The notes under the pieces: model-generated
The model's database searches: none
What the model saw: only the letters and a program-made list of their open reading frames with translations
What the model was told of the DNA's origin: nothing
In this document: piece by piece, positions 5,529-12,596 of the stretch
Layout: each line of letters begins with the position of its first letter
Position numbering within the stretch: position 1 is the first letter of the stretch
Position numbers and translations under genes: made by a program
DNA from: CAZNRY01 sp964575675
Lineage (GTDB): Bacteria; Eisenbacteria; RBG-16-71-46; CAIMUX01; VGJL01
DNA: 12,596 bases
Assembly: GCA_964575675.1 (NCBI GenBank)
Contig: CAZNRY010000124.1
Span: 1-12,596, forward strand
Direction of reading: 5' to 3'

Positions 5529-8386
5529 AGACCTATCCCATCACCCTTACGGTGAACGGCGAGAAGAACTCCCTCGAGGTCCCGGCGCACCGGACACTGC
5601 TCGACCTGCTGAAGTGGGACCTTCACAACGCGAGCATCAAGAGCGGCTGCGGGATCGGCGAGTGCGGCGCCTGCACCGTGATCCTGAACGGGCAGCCGGT
5701 CAATGCCTGCCTCGTGCTCGCCGTCGAGGCAGACGGCGCGATGATCTCGACCGCCGAGGGCGCGACGGACGAGGGTGCGCTCTCCGAGCTCCAGCAGGCC
5801 TTCATCGATTTCGGGGCGATCCAGTGCGGCTTTTGCACGGCGGGGATGTTGAACTCGGCCCGCGCGCTCCTCGATCGGAATCCCGATCCCGGGCGCGACG
5901 AGATCATCGAGGCGCTCTCGGGGAACTTCTGCCGTTGCACCGGCTACGAACCGTTCGTGCAGGCCGTCGAGGCCGTCGCACGGGCGAGGTCGAAGGGGGG
6001 CTACCGCGCGGCCGCTCCCGCGACGGCGCCCTATGTCGGCGGCTCCGCTCCGCGCGTGGACGGCGTGACCAAGGTGACCGGCACCGCCCTCTTCGTCCAC
6101 GACATGGTCCTGTCGGGGATGCTCCACGCGCGCATCCTGGTTTCGCCTCACGCTGCGGCCCGCATCGTCCGGATCGACACGTCGAACGCGCTCGCGATGC
6201 CCGGCGTGAGGGCGGTCCTGACGGGCGCGGACCTCTCGCAGAAGCTCGGCCTCTACATGCAGGACAAGGAAATCCTCGCCCGCGATTTCGTCCGCCACCA
6301 GGGGGAAGCGGTCGCCTCCGTCGCCGCGGAGACCGTGGAACAGGCCCGCGCGGCCTGCGCGGCGATCGAGGTGGAGTACGAGCCGATGCCGCCGGTCCTC
6401 GACGTCAGCGCGGCGCTCGCAGAAGATGCCCCGCAAGTTCATCCCGGCCTAGCGGACTACACCTGGATGAAGGGGGTCTTCTTCCCCGAGCCGGGGAAGA
6501 ACATCGCCCACCGCCAGAAGATCCGCAAAGGAGACGTCGGGAAGGGTTTCGCCGAGGCCGATCGAATCTTCGAGCACAACTTCAAGAACCCGCCCGTCCA
6601 ACACGTCCCGATGGAGACGCACACGGCGATCGCGACGGCCCGCGCGGACGGCGAGGTCGAGATCGTCACCTCGGCGCAGTCGCCATTCACCGTGCGCCAG
6701 CTCTTCTGCCACGCCTTCGGGATGCCGCTGCAGAAGGTTCGCGTGAAGGTTCCCTACGTCGGCGGCGGATTCGGCGGGAAGGCGGGAATCCACCTCGAGC
6801 CGCTCGTCTATTGCCTCTCGAAGGCGGCCGGCGGGCGCCCCGTGAAGATCGTCGCGACGCGCGAGGAGGAGTTCAACACCCTCCCCTCCCGCCAGGGGCT
6901 CGAGAGCAGGATCAAGACCGGCGTCACGAAGGACGGCCGGATCACCGCGCTCGAGATCACCTACCTCTGGGACGCGGGGGCCTACGCGGATTACGGCGTC
7001 AACATCGGCCGCGCCGCGTCCTATTCGGGCGCCGGCCCGTATGTGGTTCCGAACTGCAAGATCGATTCCCTCGTCGTCTACACGAACAAGATCTTCGGCA
7101 CCGCCTACCGGGGATTCGGCCACCTCGAGGTCCTCTGGGGGATCGAGCGAAACATGGAGATCGTCGCCCGCGAGCTCGGGATCGATCCGTGCGAGTTCCG
7201 CCGGAAGAACCTCCTCCGCATCGGCGAGACGACGATCACCGGCGAGCGCTTCACCGAGGGGCACGGTCGTCCCGAGGAGTGCCTGCGGTTGGTCGCCGAG
7301 GAGATCGGCTGGGATCCGCGCGGGCGCGCGACCGCGCCGCTCAGGCCCGGCTCCGGGAAGGTGCGCGGCAAGGGGCTCGCGATGCTCCACAAGGCGCCCG
7401 CGATGCCGACCTTCACCTCATGTTCGGCCACGATTCTGATGAACGGCGACGGCTCGGCCAATGTTCTCGTGAGCGGGGTCGACTATGGCCAAGGGACCTA
7501 CACGGCCCTCGCGCAGATCGCGGCCGATGAGCTCTCGATTGCGATCGAGAAGGTCCGCGTCCCGTGGGACAGCGACACCGACTACACGCCGTACGACTGG
7601 CAGACCGTCGCGAGCCGGCTCACCGTCATGGCGGGCAATGCCGTGATCGAGGCGGCCCGGCAATGCATCGAGCAGATCAAGGCGATCGCGTCCCGCGCGC
7701 TCGACGCGCCGCCGGAGCGAATCGTCTGCAAGAACGGCGAAGTCTGGGTCGAGGGAAGCGAGGAGAAGAAGCTCCCGTACAGCCGCGTCGTACTGGGTTA
7801 TACATTCCCCGACGGCAACAGCATCGGCGGGCCCGTGATCGGGCACGGCCGCTACATCGCACAAGGGCTGACGAACCTCGACCCCGAGACCGGACAGGGA
7901 CTCCCAGCCCTCAACTGGACCTACGGCGCCCACGGGGTCGAAATCGAAATCGACACGGACACCGGGATGATCCGGGTGCTCAAGATCGCTTCCGCCTTCG
8001 ACGTCGGGAAGATCATCAATGAGCAGCAGTGCCGCAGCCAGATCGTGGGGGGCGTCGTTCAGGGCCTCGGATCCGCCCTGATCGAGAAGTTCGTCTTCAA
8101 GGACGGCCGGCTCCTCAATAACTCCTTCGTCGACTACAAGATCCCGACGGCGAAGGATGTGCCGCTCGAGATGAAGCAGTTTCTGATCGAGACGCCGCAC
8201 CCGCAGGGACCGTACGGGGCGCGCGGCGTGGCCGAGCATCCGATGATCTCGGTCCCGGGCGCCGTGGGGAACGCTCTCGCGAACGCGACGGGGGTCGATT
8301 TCTTCGAGCTGCCGCTTGATCCGGAAAGCGTCTATCTCGGGCTCAAGCGGGCGAGCTCCGCCGCCGTTCGGGGACCGGAGCAATGA
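5525..8386 (+). CDS. Fused [2Fe-2S]-molybdopterin subunit of a xanthine dehydrogenase-family hydroxylase (XdhD/MOP-like), 953 aa
   Basis: Domains in order: plant-type ferredoxin with Cys42, 47, 50 and 62; helical second [2Fe-2S] domain with Cys101, 104, 136 and 138 (CGFC and CRC); a linker to about 165; then the molybdopterin-binding domains. Active-site landmarks are AQSPF with Gln385, GGGFGGK at 413-419, AYRGFG with Arg529, DYGQG with Gln656, and GARGVAE with catalytic Glu904. All cofactor ligands appear intact. The loop is RGFG rather than the CSFR of CO dehydrogenase, so this is not a CO oxidiser. Ala420 replaces the Glu (802 in bovine xanthine oxidase) that binds purine, which argues against xanthine itself. 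The fused FeS-Mo layout with a separate FAD subunit matches E. coli XdhD and, without the FAD part, Desulfovibrio aldehyde oxidoreductase. Substrate unknown; an N-heterocycle or aldehyde is likely. ATG 5525 is chosen over the upstream in-frame ATG 5474 because the ferredoxin fold begins there and it overlaps the FAD gene by 4 bp. Confidence 0.94.
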   Translation: MKTYPITLTVNGEKNSLEVPAHRTLLDLLKWDLHNASIKSGCGIGECGACTVILNGQPVNACLVLAVEADGAMISTAEGATDEGALSELQQAFIDFGAIQCGFCTAGMLNSARALLDRNPDPGRDEIIEALSGNFCRCTGYEPFVQAVEAVARARSKGGYRAAAPATAPYVGGSAPRVDGVTKVTGTALFVHDMVLSGMLHARILVSPHAAARIVRIDTSNALAMPGVRAVLTGADLSQKLGLYMQDKEILARDFVRHQGEAVASVAAETVEQARAACAAIEVEYEPMPPVLDVSAALAEDAPQVHPGLADYTWMKGVFFPEPGKNIAHRQKIRKGDVGKGFAEADRIFEHNFKNPPVQHVPMETHTAIATARADGEVEIVTSAQSPFTVRQLFCHAFGMPLQKVRVKVPYVGGGFGGKAGIHLEPLVYCLSKAAGGRPVKIVATREEEFNTLPSRQGLESRIKTGVTKDGRITALEITYLWDAGAYADYGVNIGRAASYSGAGPYVVPNCKIDSLVVYTNKIFGTAYRGFGHLEVLWGIERNMEIVARELGIDPCEFRRKNLLRIGETTITGERFTEGHGRPEECLRLVAEEIGWDPRGRATAPLRPGSGKVRGKGLAMLHKAPAMPTFTSCSATILMNGDGSANVLVSGVDYGQGTYTALAQIAADELSIAIEKVRVPWDSDTDYTPYDWQTVASRLTVMAGNAVIEAARQCIEQIKAIASRALDAPPERIVCKNGEVWVEGSEEKKLPYSRVVLGYTFPDGNSIGGPVIGHGRYIAQGLTNLDPETGQGLPALNWTYGAHGVEIEIDTDTGMIRVLKIASAFDVGKIINEQQCRSQIVGGVVQGLGSALIEKFVFKDGRLLNNSFVDYKIPTAKDVPLEMKQFLIETPHPQGPYGARGVAEHPMISVPGAVGNALANATGVDFFELPLDPESVYLGLKRASSAAVRGPEQ

Positions 8387-8390
8387 GGAG
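8385..8390 (+). promoter_or_regulatory. Ribosome binding site supporting the TTG start of the FdrA-like gene
   Basis: GAGGAG overlaps the stop codon of the Mo-hydroxylase gene and ends 9 nt before TTG 8400. No ATG or GTG lies at a suitable distance in that frame, so the site decides the unusual start. Confidence 0.6.
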
Positions 8391-8399
8391 CGGGCCGCG

Positions 8400-10046
8400 T
8401 TGACCTCCTTCGTCATCGTCCGCAAGGACTCCTATCACGACTCGGTCCTCCTGATGAGGATCTCGCGTGATCTGAAGACCCTCGATCGGATCGAGGACGC
8501 GGTCGTGGCGATGGGAACGCCGCACAACCGGGATCTCCTGCGCCGGAGCGGTTTCGACGATCCCTCCCTCGCGGCGGCGGGACCGAACGACCTCGTGATC
8601 GCCGTGAAGGGCAATCGCGTGGACGCTGCTGCCGTCGAGGCCGCGATAGAGAAGTCCCTCAGGTCCGACGAGTCGACCGCCGACGATGAGACGCGGCCAA
8701 CCACCCTCTCCGCGGCCGTCCGCGCGCACCCGGATACAAACCTCGTCCTGATCTCGGTCCCCGGCGAATACGCGGCGGAGGAGGCGCGGCGGGCCCTCGC
8801 GCTCGACCGGCACGTGATGATCTTTTCCTCCAACGTCTCGATCGAGGAAGAGGTCGCGCTCAAGGAGGACGCGGTTTCGCGCGGGCTGCTCTGCATGGGC
8901 CCCGACTGCGGGACGGCGATCGTCAACGGGAAGCCGCTCGCGTTCGCAAACGTCGTGCGGCGCGGCTCGATCGGCGTTGTCGGCGCGGCCGGGACCGGGA
9001 TCCAGGAGGTCGCGAGCTGCATCCACAGGTTGGGCGGCGGCGTCTCGCAGGCAATCGGGGTCGGCGGACGCGATCTCTCGGACACGGTGGGCGGGATGAT
9101 GACGCTTCTCGCCATCGACGCGCTCGCCGCCGATCCCGGCACCGATGTGATCGTCGTCGTCTCGAAGCCCCCCTCACCCGTGGTGAGCGAGCGTGTCGTC
9201 GATGCCCTCGCGCGATCGTCCAAGCGCTCGGTTGTTCATTTCGTCGGAGCGTCGATCCGAAGCGGGACGGCGGGTGCGCCCACACAGGACGAGGCTGCCG
9301 CCCCGATGCGCTTCTCGCCCGGCGCGGCTCGCCCGGTCCTCTTCGCCGATTCCCTCGCCGATGCCGCCGAGATTGCCTGCGAGCAGGCGGGCCTGCGTCT
9401 TCCGAGCGGCGGCGGACTACCCGGCGCCCCGCTTTCGGGAGACCGGCCGGACACCGGGGCTCCGTCCGGGACGGCGCAGAGCGCCTCGGCCATTCCCGAG
9501 CTGCCCCCTCGGCTCGCCGCCGGCGCCAAGCTCTGCGCCCTCTTCTGCGGCGGGACCCTGGGCCACGAAGCGCTCGCGATCCTGACGCGCGCCGGGATCG
9601 AGGTTCGATCGAACTTGCACAAGGCTGGCCCCCTCCGCATCTCCGGGATCGAGCCGGCAGCGGGCCACGTCCTCCTCGACCTCGGCGACGAGATCTTCAC
9701 GCAGGGGCGGCCGCACCCGATGATCGAGCCGGTCCTCCGAAACGAGCGGCTCGCCATCGAGATCGCCGACCCGCGCGCAGGGCTCCTTCTGTTCGACGTC
9801 GTCCTCGGCTACGGCTCGCACCCCGATCCTGCGGGCATCCTCGTCCGGGGCGTCGAGCAGGCGCGGCAGGCCGCCCGCGAACAGAATCGATCGATTCTCG
9901 CCATCGCGTCCGTGACGGGCACGGAGGATGACCCGCAGGACTACCGCGCGCAGGTGCGCCGGCTCGAGGAAGCCGGCATCGTCGTGGCGCCCGACAATCG
10001 TGCGGCGGCCCAGTTGGCAGCATCCTTGCTCAAGCAGCTCGGCTAG
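8400..10046 (+). CDS. fdrA: FdrA (AllF)-family protein, acyl-CoA synthetase-like, 548 aa
   Basis: The N-terminus (VIVRKDSYHDSVLLMRISRDL, then VVAMGTPHN) matches the start of E. coli FdrA. A Rossmann-type CoA-binding segment, IGVVGAAGTGIQEV (191-204) followed by GVGGRDLSD (220-228), resembles the succinyl-CoA synthetase alpha subunit. The C-terminal half, from about 378, has the family motif GDEIFTQGRPHPMI (429-442). E. coli FdrA was recently linked, with YlbE and YlbF, to the oxamate carbamoyltransferase AllFGH, which releases carbamoyl phosphate from oxalurate. Whether this protein does the same is uncertain. The two halves are joined by a Gly/Pro/Ala-rich low-complexity linker at about 283-372. 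The start is TTG 8400: the frame extends upstream to ATG 8316, but only inside the previous gene, and similarity begins right after TTG. There are 13 bp to the Mo-hydroxylase stop, and 13 bp separate it from the DUF1116 gene. Confidence 0.9.
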   Translation: MTSFVIVRKDSYHDSVLLMRISRDLKTLDRIEDAVVAMGTPHNRDLLRRSGFDDPSLAAAGPNDLVIAVKGNRVDAAAVEAAIEKSLRSDESTADDETRPTTLSAAVRAHPDTNLVLISVPGEYAAEEARRALALDRHVMIFSSNVSIEEEVALKEDAVSRGLLCMGPDCGTAIVNGKPLAFANVVRRGSIGVVGAAGTGIQEVASCIHRLGGGVSQAIGVGGRDLSDTVGGMMTLLAIDALAADPGTDVIVVVSKPPSPVVSERVVDALARSSKRSVVHFVGASIRSGTAGAPTQDEAAAPMRFSPGAARPVLFADSLADAAEIACEQAGLRLPSGGGLPGAPLSGDRPDTGAPSGTAQSASAIPELPPRLAAGAKLCALFCGGTLGHEALAILTRAGIEVRSNLHKAGPLRISGIEPAAGHVLLDLGDEIFTQGRPHPMIEPVLRNERLAIEIADPRAGLLLFDVVLGYGSHPDPAGILVRGVEQARQAAREQNRSILAIASVTGTEDDPQDYRAQVRRLEEAGIVVAPDNRAAAQLAASLLKQLG

Positions 10047-10059
10047 GAAGGGGACCCCG

Positions 10060-11505
10060 ATGCCCAGCGAGAAGATCCGATCCCTTTTCCAAACGGACCT
10101 CGCGGTCGTGAACCTGGGCCTGCTTTCCTTCGCCGAGAACCTCGTCCGCGCGGGGGCGCGCGCCGTCCAGGTGGACTGGCGCCCGCCGGGCGGCGGCGAC
10201 CCGGCCGTCCGCGTCGCGATCGAGGCATGTCTCGCCGCGGACGGTTCCCAGCGCCCCGACGTCGCCGAGGCGAACCGCGCCGCGGTCGATCGTCTCCTGC
10301 GCGCGCGGCCGGCCCTGATCGGCATCGGGACCGCCATCGACACGATCCCGGGGATGCGGAAGAACCTGATCCTCCACTCCGGCCCCCCGGTCGCGTGGGA
10401 TCGGATGAGCGGGCCGACCCGCGGCGCCGTGATCGGCGCGCTGATCCACGAAGGTCTCGCGCGGGATCCCACGCAGGCCGCCGCCCTCGCCGCATCGGGA
10501 GAGATCGACTTCGAGCCCTGCCATCACCACCAGACGGTGGGGCCGATGGCCGGGATCGTGAGCGCGTCGATGCCGGTCTGGATCGTCGAGAACACGGCTT
10601 TCGGCAACCGCGCTTATGCGACGCTGAACGAAGGGTTGGGCAAGGTCCTTCGCTACGGCGCCTACGACGAGGAAGCCCTGACGCGGCTTCGGTGGATGGA
10701 AAGCGTCTTGGCTCCCGCCATGCGGGCGGCGCTCGATTCCCACGGTCCCCTCGATCTCGGCAGCCTGATCGCCCAGGCGCTCCAGATGGGCGACGAGGTT
10801 CACAATCGCAGCCGCGCGGCCACGTCGCTCTTGATCCGCACCCTTGCGCCCCATCTCGTCCGCACGAGCCCGAAGGCCGACGACGCCGAAGCCGTTCTCC
10901 GCTTCCTGAACGGAAACGACCATTTCTTCCTGAACCTCTCGATGCCGGCCTGCAAGTGCGCCCTCGACCCCGCGGCCGGAATCCCCCGCTCCACGATGAT
11001 CACGATCATGGCGCGCAACGGCACCGATTTCGGCATCCAGATCTCGGCGCTCCCGGGCCGGTGGTTCACCGCTCCGTCTCCGATGGTGGAAGGCCTCTAC
11101 TTGCCCGGCTTCAGCGCGAAGGATGCCGCGCCGGACATCGGCGACTCCGTCATCACCGAGACGGCCGGCCTCGGCGGCTTCGCGGTGGCCGCGGCCCCGG
11201 CGATCGTGCAGTTCATCGGCGGCAGCCCCTCGCAGGCGATCGCCTTCACGCGCCGGATGTACGAGATCACGCTCGCCGAGCACCCGCTCTACAAGATCCC
11301 GATCCTCGGATTTCGCGGAACCCCGGCCGGCATCGACCTCGCGAAGGTCGTGGAAACCGGGATCCTGCCGGTCGTGAACACCGGGATCGCGCACCGCGAG
11401 CCCGGCATCGGAATGATCGGCGCGGGGATCGTGAGACCGCCGATCGAGTGCTTCCGACAGGCCCTTCTGGCCTTCGCGGAAAGTCTGAATAAGGAGACCC
11501 CATGA
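10060..11505 (+). CDS. DUF1116 family protein (YlbE/AllG-like), 481 aa
   Basis: The sequence follows E. coli YlbE nearly throughout. Landmarks are VDWRPPGGG near 38-46, LHSGPP near 107, the Cys-His cluster CHHHQTVGPMAGI from Cys154, NRAYATLNEGLGKV near 185, NGNDHFFLNL near 284-293, RWFTAPS near 335, and NTGIAHREPGIGMIGAG near the C-terminus. Families that pair DUF1116 with FdrA belong to allantoin/oxalurate breakdown, where AllF, AllG and AllH form oxamate carbamoyltransferase. The conserved CHH cluster could bind a metal or substrate, but its role is not established. ATG 10060 is preceded by AGGAAGGGGA (10045-10054) at good spacing. The stop overlaps the cyclase-family start by 4 bp (ATGA, 11502-11505). 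No DUF2877 (AllH) gene or carbamate kinase follows, which separates this locus from the E. coli arrangement. Confidence 0.92.
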   Translation: MPSEKIRSLFQTDLAVVNLGLLSFAENLVRAGARAVQVDWRPPGGGDPAVRVAIEACLAADGSQRPDVAEANRAAVDRLLRARPALIGIGTAIDTIPGMRKNLILHSGPPVAWDRMSGPTRGAVIGALIHEGLARDPTQAAALAASGEIDFEPCHHHQTVGPMAGIVSASMPVWIVENTAFGNRAYATLNEGLGKVLRYGAYDEEALTRLRWMESVLAPAMRAALDSHGPLDLGSLIAQALQMGDEVHNRSRAATSLLIRTLAPHLVRTSPKADDAEAVLRFLNGNDHFFLNLSMPACKCALDPAAGIPRSTMITIMARNGTDFGIQISALPGRWFTAPSPMVEGLYLPGFSAKDAAPDIGDSVITETAGLGGFAVAAAPAIVQFIGGSPSQAIAFTRRMYEITLAEHPLYKIPILGFRGTPAGIDLAKVVETGILPVVNTGIAHREPGIGMIGAGIVRPPIECFRQALLAFAESLNKETP

Positions 11506-12413
11506 AGCTGATCGATCTCACCGTCCCGCTCGGGATCGGCACGCCCGCCTGGCCGACCTACGAGCCGCTCCAGATGAAGTACTTCAAACGCCTCGCCCCC
11601 AATGGCGCCAACGGACAAATCCTGACCCACTCGAACCACGTCGGAACGCATCTGGACGGCGAGATCCACTTCTACACGCCGGGCAAGGACATCGCGGCGC
11701 TAACGCTCGACTACCTCGTCGGCCCGGGCGCGATCGTCGATCTCTCCGACTGCTGCGGTGACTACGATGTCTATACGTCCGCGATGGTCGAGGAGCGGGT
11801 CGAGGTGCGCGATGGCGACATCCTGATCATCCACACCGGGTTCCACCACTTCGGCTGGGACCAGCCGACGGCGGACGAGGTCCGCTACATGGTGAAGCAC
11901 CCCGGACCGGACCGCGAGTTCGCCGAGTGGGCGAAGCGCAGGAAACTGCGCTGGATCGGCGTGGACTGCGGCAGCGCGGACCATCCGATGAACACGAAGA
12001 TCCGCGAGTGGATGCCGCGGCAGGCCGCGGAGTGCGACCGTCACATGCAGAAGCGCTACGGCAAGGGGCTGGACCTGGTCTTCGAGGACGGCAAGTACCA
12101 GCTGATGCACGTCGAGATGTTCGGCCACGGGATCGTGCACGCGGAGTGCCTGGGCGGGGACATCGACCTGCTGCTCAACCGCCGCGCGTCAATTGCCTGC
12201 TTCCCCTGGCGCTTCGTCGACGGCGAGTCCTCGATTGCGCGCATCGTGGCGTTCGTGGACGACGCGGAGCATGCGGAGCTGATGCGGCGCAAGCACCGCT
12301 GCCGCCTGACCCGCTTCGGCGACGTGGCCGGGGCGCTCAATCCGGCGCTGCACCGCGACGGTCGCGGCCGCGCCGCGTCCTGGGCCCGCCGCCGCTCCCG
12401 CCGCCGGCCCTGA
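11502..12413 (+). CDS. Cyclase/kynurenine formamidase-fold metal hydrolase with unusual basic C-terminal tail, 303 aa
   Basis: The metal-binding and catalytic signature HxGTHxDxxxH is complete: His46, His50, Asp52 and His56. The fold is further supported by IIHTGFH at about 109-115, IGVDCGSADHP at 152-162 and FPWRFVDGESSIARIVAF near 234-251. Members hydrolyse amides or lactam-like rings (N-formylkynurenine, isatin, some cyclic imides), so ring opening or deformylation after the Mo-hydroxylase step would fit; the substrate cannot be read from sequence. Members usually end shortly after the RIVAF strand. Here about 50 more residues follow, ending in an Arg-rich stretch (9 Arg in the last 19) that does not look like folded protein. 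Leu codons also change within the gene: mostly CTC before about 11930, nearly all CTG after it. The start is fixed by the 4-bp overlap with the DUF1116 stop. Confidence 0.9.
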   Translation: MKLIDLTVPLGIGTPAWPTYEPLQMKYFKRLAPNGANGQILTHSNHVGTHLDGEIHFYTPGKDIAALTLDYLVGPGAIVDLSDCCGDYDVYTSAMVEERVEVRDGDILIIHTGFHHFGWDQPTADEVRYMVKHPGPDREFAEWAKRRKLRWIGVDCGSADHPMNTKIREWMPRQAAECDRHMQKRYGKGLDLVFEDGKYQLMHVEMFGHGIVHAECLGGDIDLLLNRRASIACFPWRFVDGESSIARIVAFVDDAEHAELMRRKHRCRLTRFGDVAGALNPALHRDGRGRAASWARRRSRRRP

Positions 12414-12426
12414 CCCTCGCGCCGAC

Positions 12427-12438
12427 TGGCCTAGGCCA
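12427..12438. repeat. 12-bp palindrome at the convergent gene junction
   Basis: TGGCCTAGGCCA is a perfect palindrome that includes the pepD stop codon, in the 17-bp gap between two convergent genes. It is too short, with no T-run, to call a terminator. It is noted because no other terminator is visible between the genes. Confidence 0.35.
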
Positions 12439-12596
12439 ACGCCTGCAGCACGCCCTTGAAGAAGTCGTAGAAGCGGGCGACGGAGGGGACGTGGACCCGC
12501 TCGGTCGGCGAGTGCGCGCCTTCGATCTGCGGGCCGAAGGACAGCATGTCCATGCCGGCGACCCGCGCGCCGACAATCCCGGCCTCGAGGCCCGCG
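12431..12596 (-). CDS. pepD: Aminoacyl-histidine dipeptidase PepD, C-terminal 54 residues (partial)
   Basis: The minus-strand frame enters from the right edge and ends at TAG (12433-12431). The visible residues match the PepD C-terminus: AGLEAGIVG, then GMDMLSFGP, then GAHSPTERV, then FYDFFKGVLQALA. The His in GAHSP aligns with a metal-ligand His of M20-family dipeptidases. PepD (Xaa-His dipeptidase, carnosinase) is a cytosolic zinc peptidase of peptide turnover. The gene converges on the catabolic cluster with 17 bp between stop codons and is probably a housekeeping neighbour rather than part of the pathway. Confidence 0.85.
   Translation of the reverse strand, partial: AGLEAGIVGARVAGMDMLSFGPQIEGAHSPTERVHVPSVARFYDFFKGVLQALA

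Noticed and set aside
4979..6442. Minus-strand open frame of 487 codons
   Set aside because: It runs opposite the FAD-subunit and FeS-Mo genes, whose FAD and FeS motifs are unmistakable; its composition is Arg-rich and uninformative.
5428..7530. Plus-strand open frame of 700 codons
   Set aside because: It is an Arg/Gly/Asp-rich out-of-frame reading of the FeS-Mo subunit gene.
5525..8386. Aerobic CO dehydrogenase (CoxSL fusion)
   Set aside because: The active-site loop is AYRGFG, not the AYxCSFR required for the Cu-S-Mo centre of CO dehydrogenase.
10030..11394. Minus-strand open frame of 454 codons opposite the DUF1116 gene
   Set aside because: It is antisense to a protein that aligns with YlbE over its length; it has no domain of its own.
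12337..12576. Minus-strand open frame across the cluster end
   Set aside because: A different minus-strand frame encodes a clear PepD C-terminus with its stop at 12431; this one is its shadow.

Overview
The window is high-GC bacterial DNA (about two-thirds G+C by eye) with ATGA-type gene overlaps and GC-rich third codon positions. The host cannot be fixed from sequence alone. The lipoprotein at the left edge, with fibronectin type III domains followed by a TolB/PD40 propeller, resembles proteins I associate with FCB-group and Acidobacteria-like environmental lineages. That is only an inference.

Layout. (1) 1-1741, minus strand: the N-terminal 580 residues of an exported lipoprotein (lipobox, three FnIII domains, five PD40 blades) that runs off the left edge. 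(2) 1742-2005: a divergent promoter region with one sigma70-like promoter facing each way; the rightward promoter has a perfect 12-bp palindrome between its -35 and -10. (3) 2006-4276, plus strand: three tightly packed genes for a GNAT-like protein, a thiolase-fold protein that lacks the nucleophilic cysteine, and a DUF35 zinc-ribbon/OB-fold partner. (4) 4277-4664: a 388-bp non-coding stretch with two near-perfect 86-bp tandem repeats and a second repeated 20-mer. (5) 4665-12413, plus strand: five genes overlapping by 4 bp or separated by 13 bp. They encode a FAD subunit and a fused [2Fe-2S]-molybdopterin subunit of a xanthine-dehydrogenase-family hydroxylase (the layout of E. coli YgfM-XdhD), an FdrA (AllF)-like protein, a DUF1116 (YlbE/AllG)-family protein, and a cyclase/kynurenine-formamidase-fold hydrolase. 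(6) 12431-12596, minus strand: the last 54 codons of a PepD-type aminoacyl-histidine dipeptidase, convergent with the cluster.

The eight plus-strand genes look like one catabolic locus. A plausible but unproven scheme is that the Mo enzyme hydroxylates a substrate, probably a nitrogen heterocycle or related carbonyl compound. The cyclase-type hydrolase would then open a ring or cleave an amide. FdrA/DUF1116 would carry out a carbamoyl- or acyl-transfer step like that of oxalurate breakdown, and the thiolase-like/DUF35 pair with the GNAT-like protein would handle a CoA thioester. FdrA and DUF1116 occur here without the third AllFGH subunit (DUF2877) or carbamate kinase. The thiolase has Pro at the catalytic Cys position. 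Both points suggest chemistry different from the described oxalurate route, making the cluster the best candidate here for an undescribed system.
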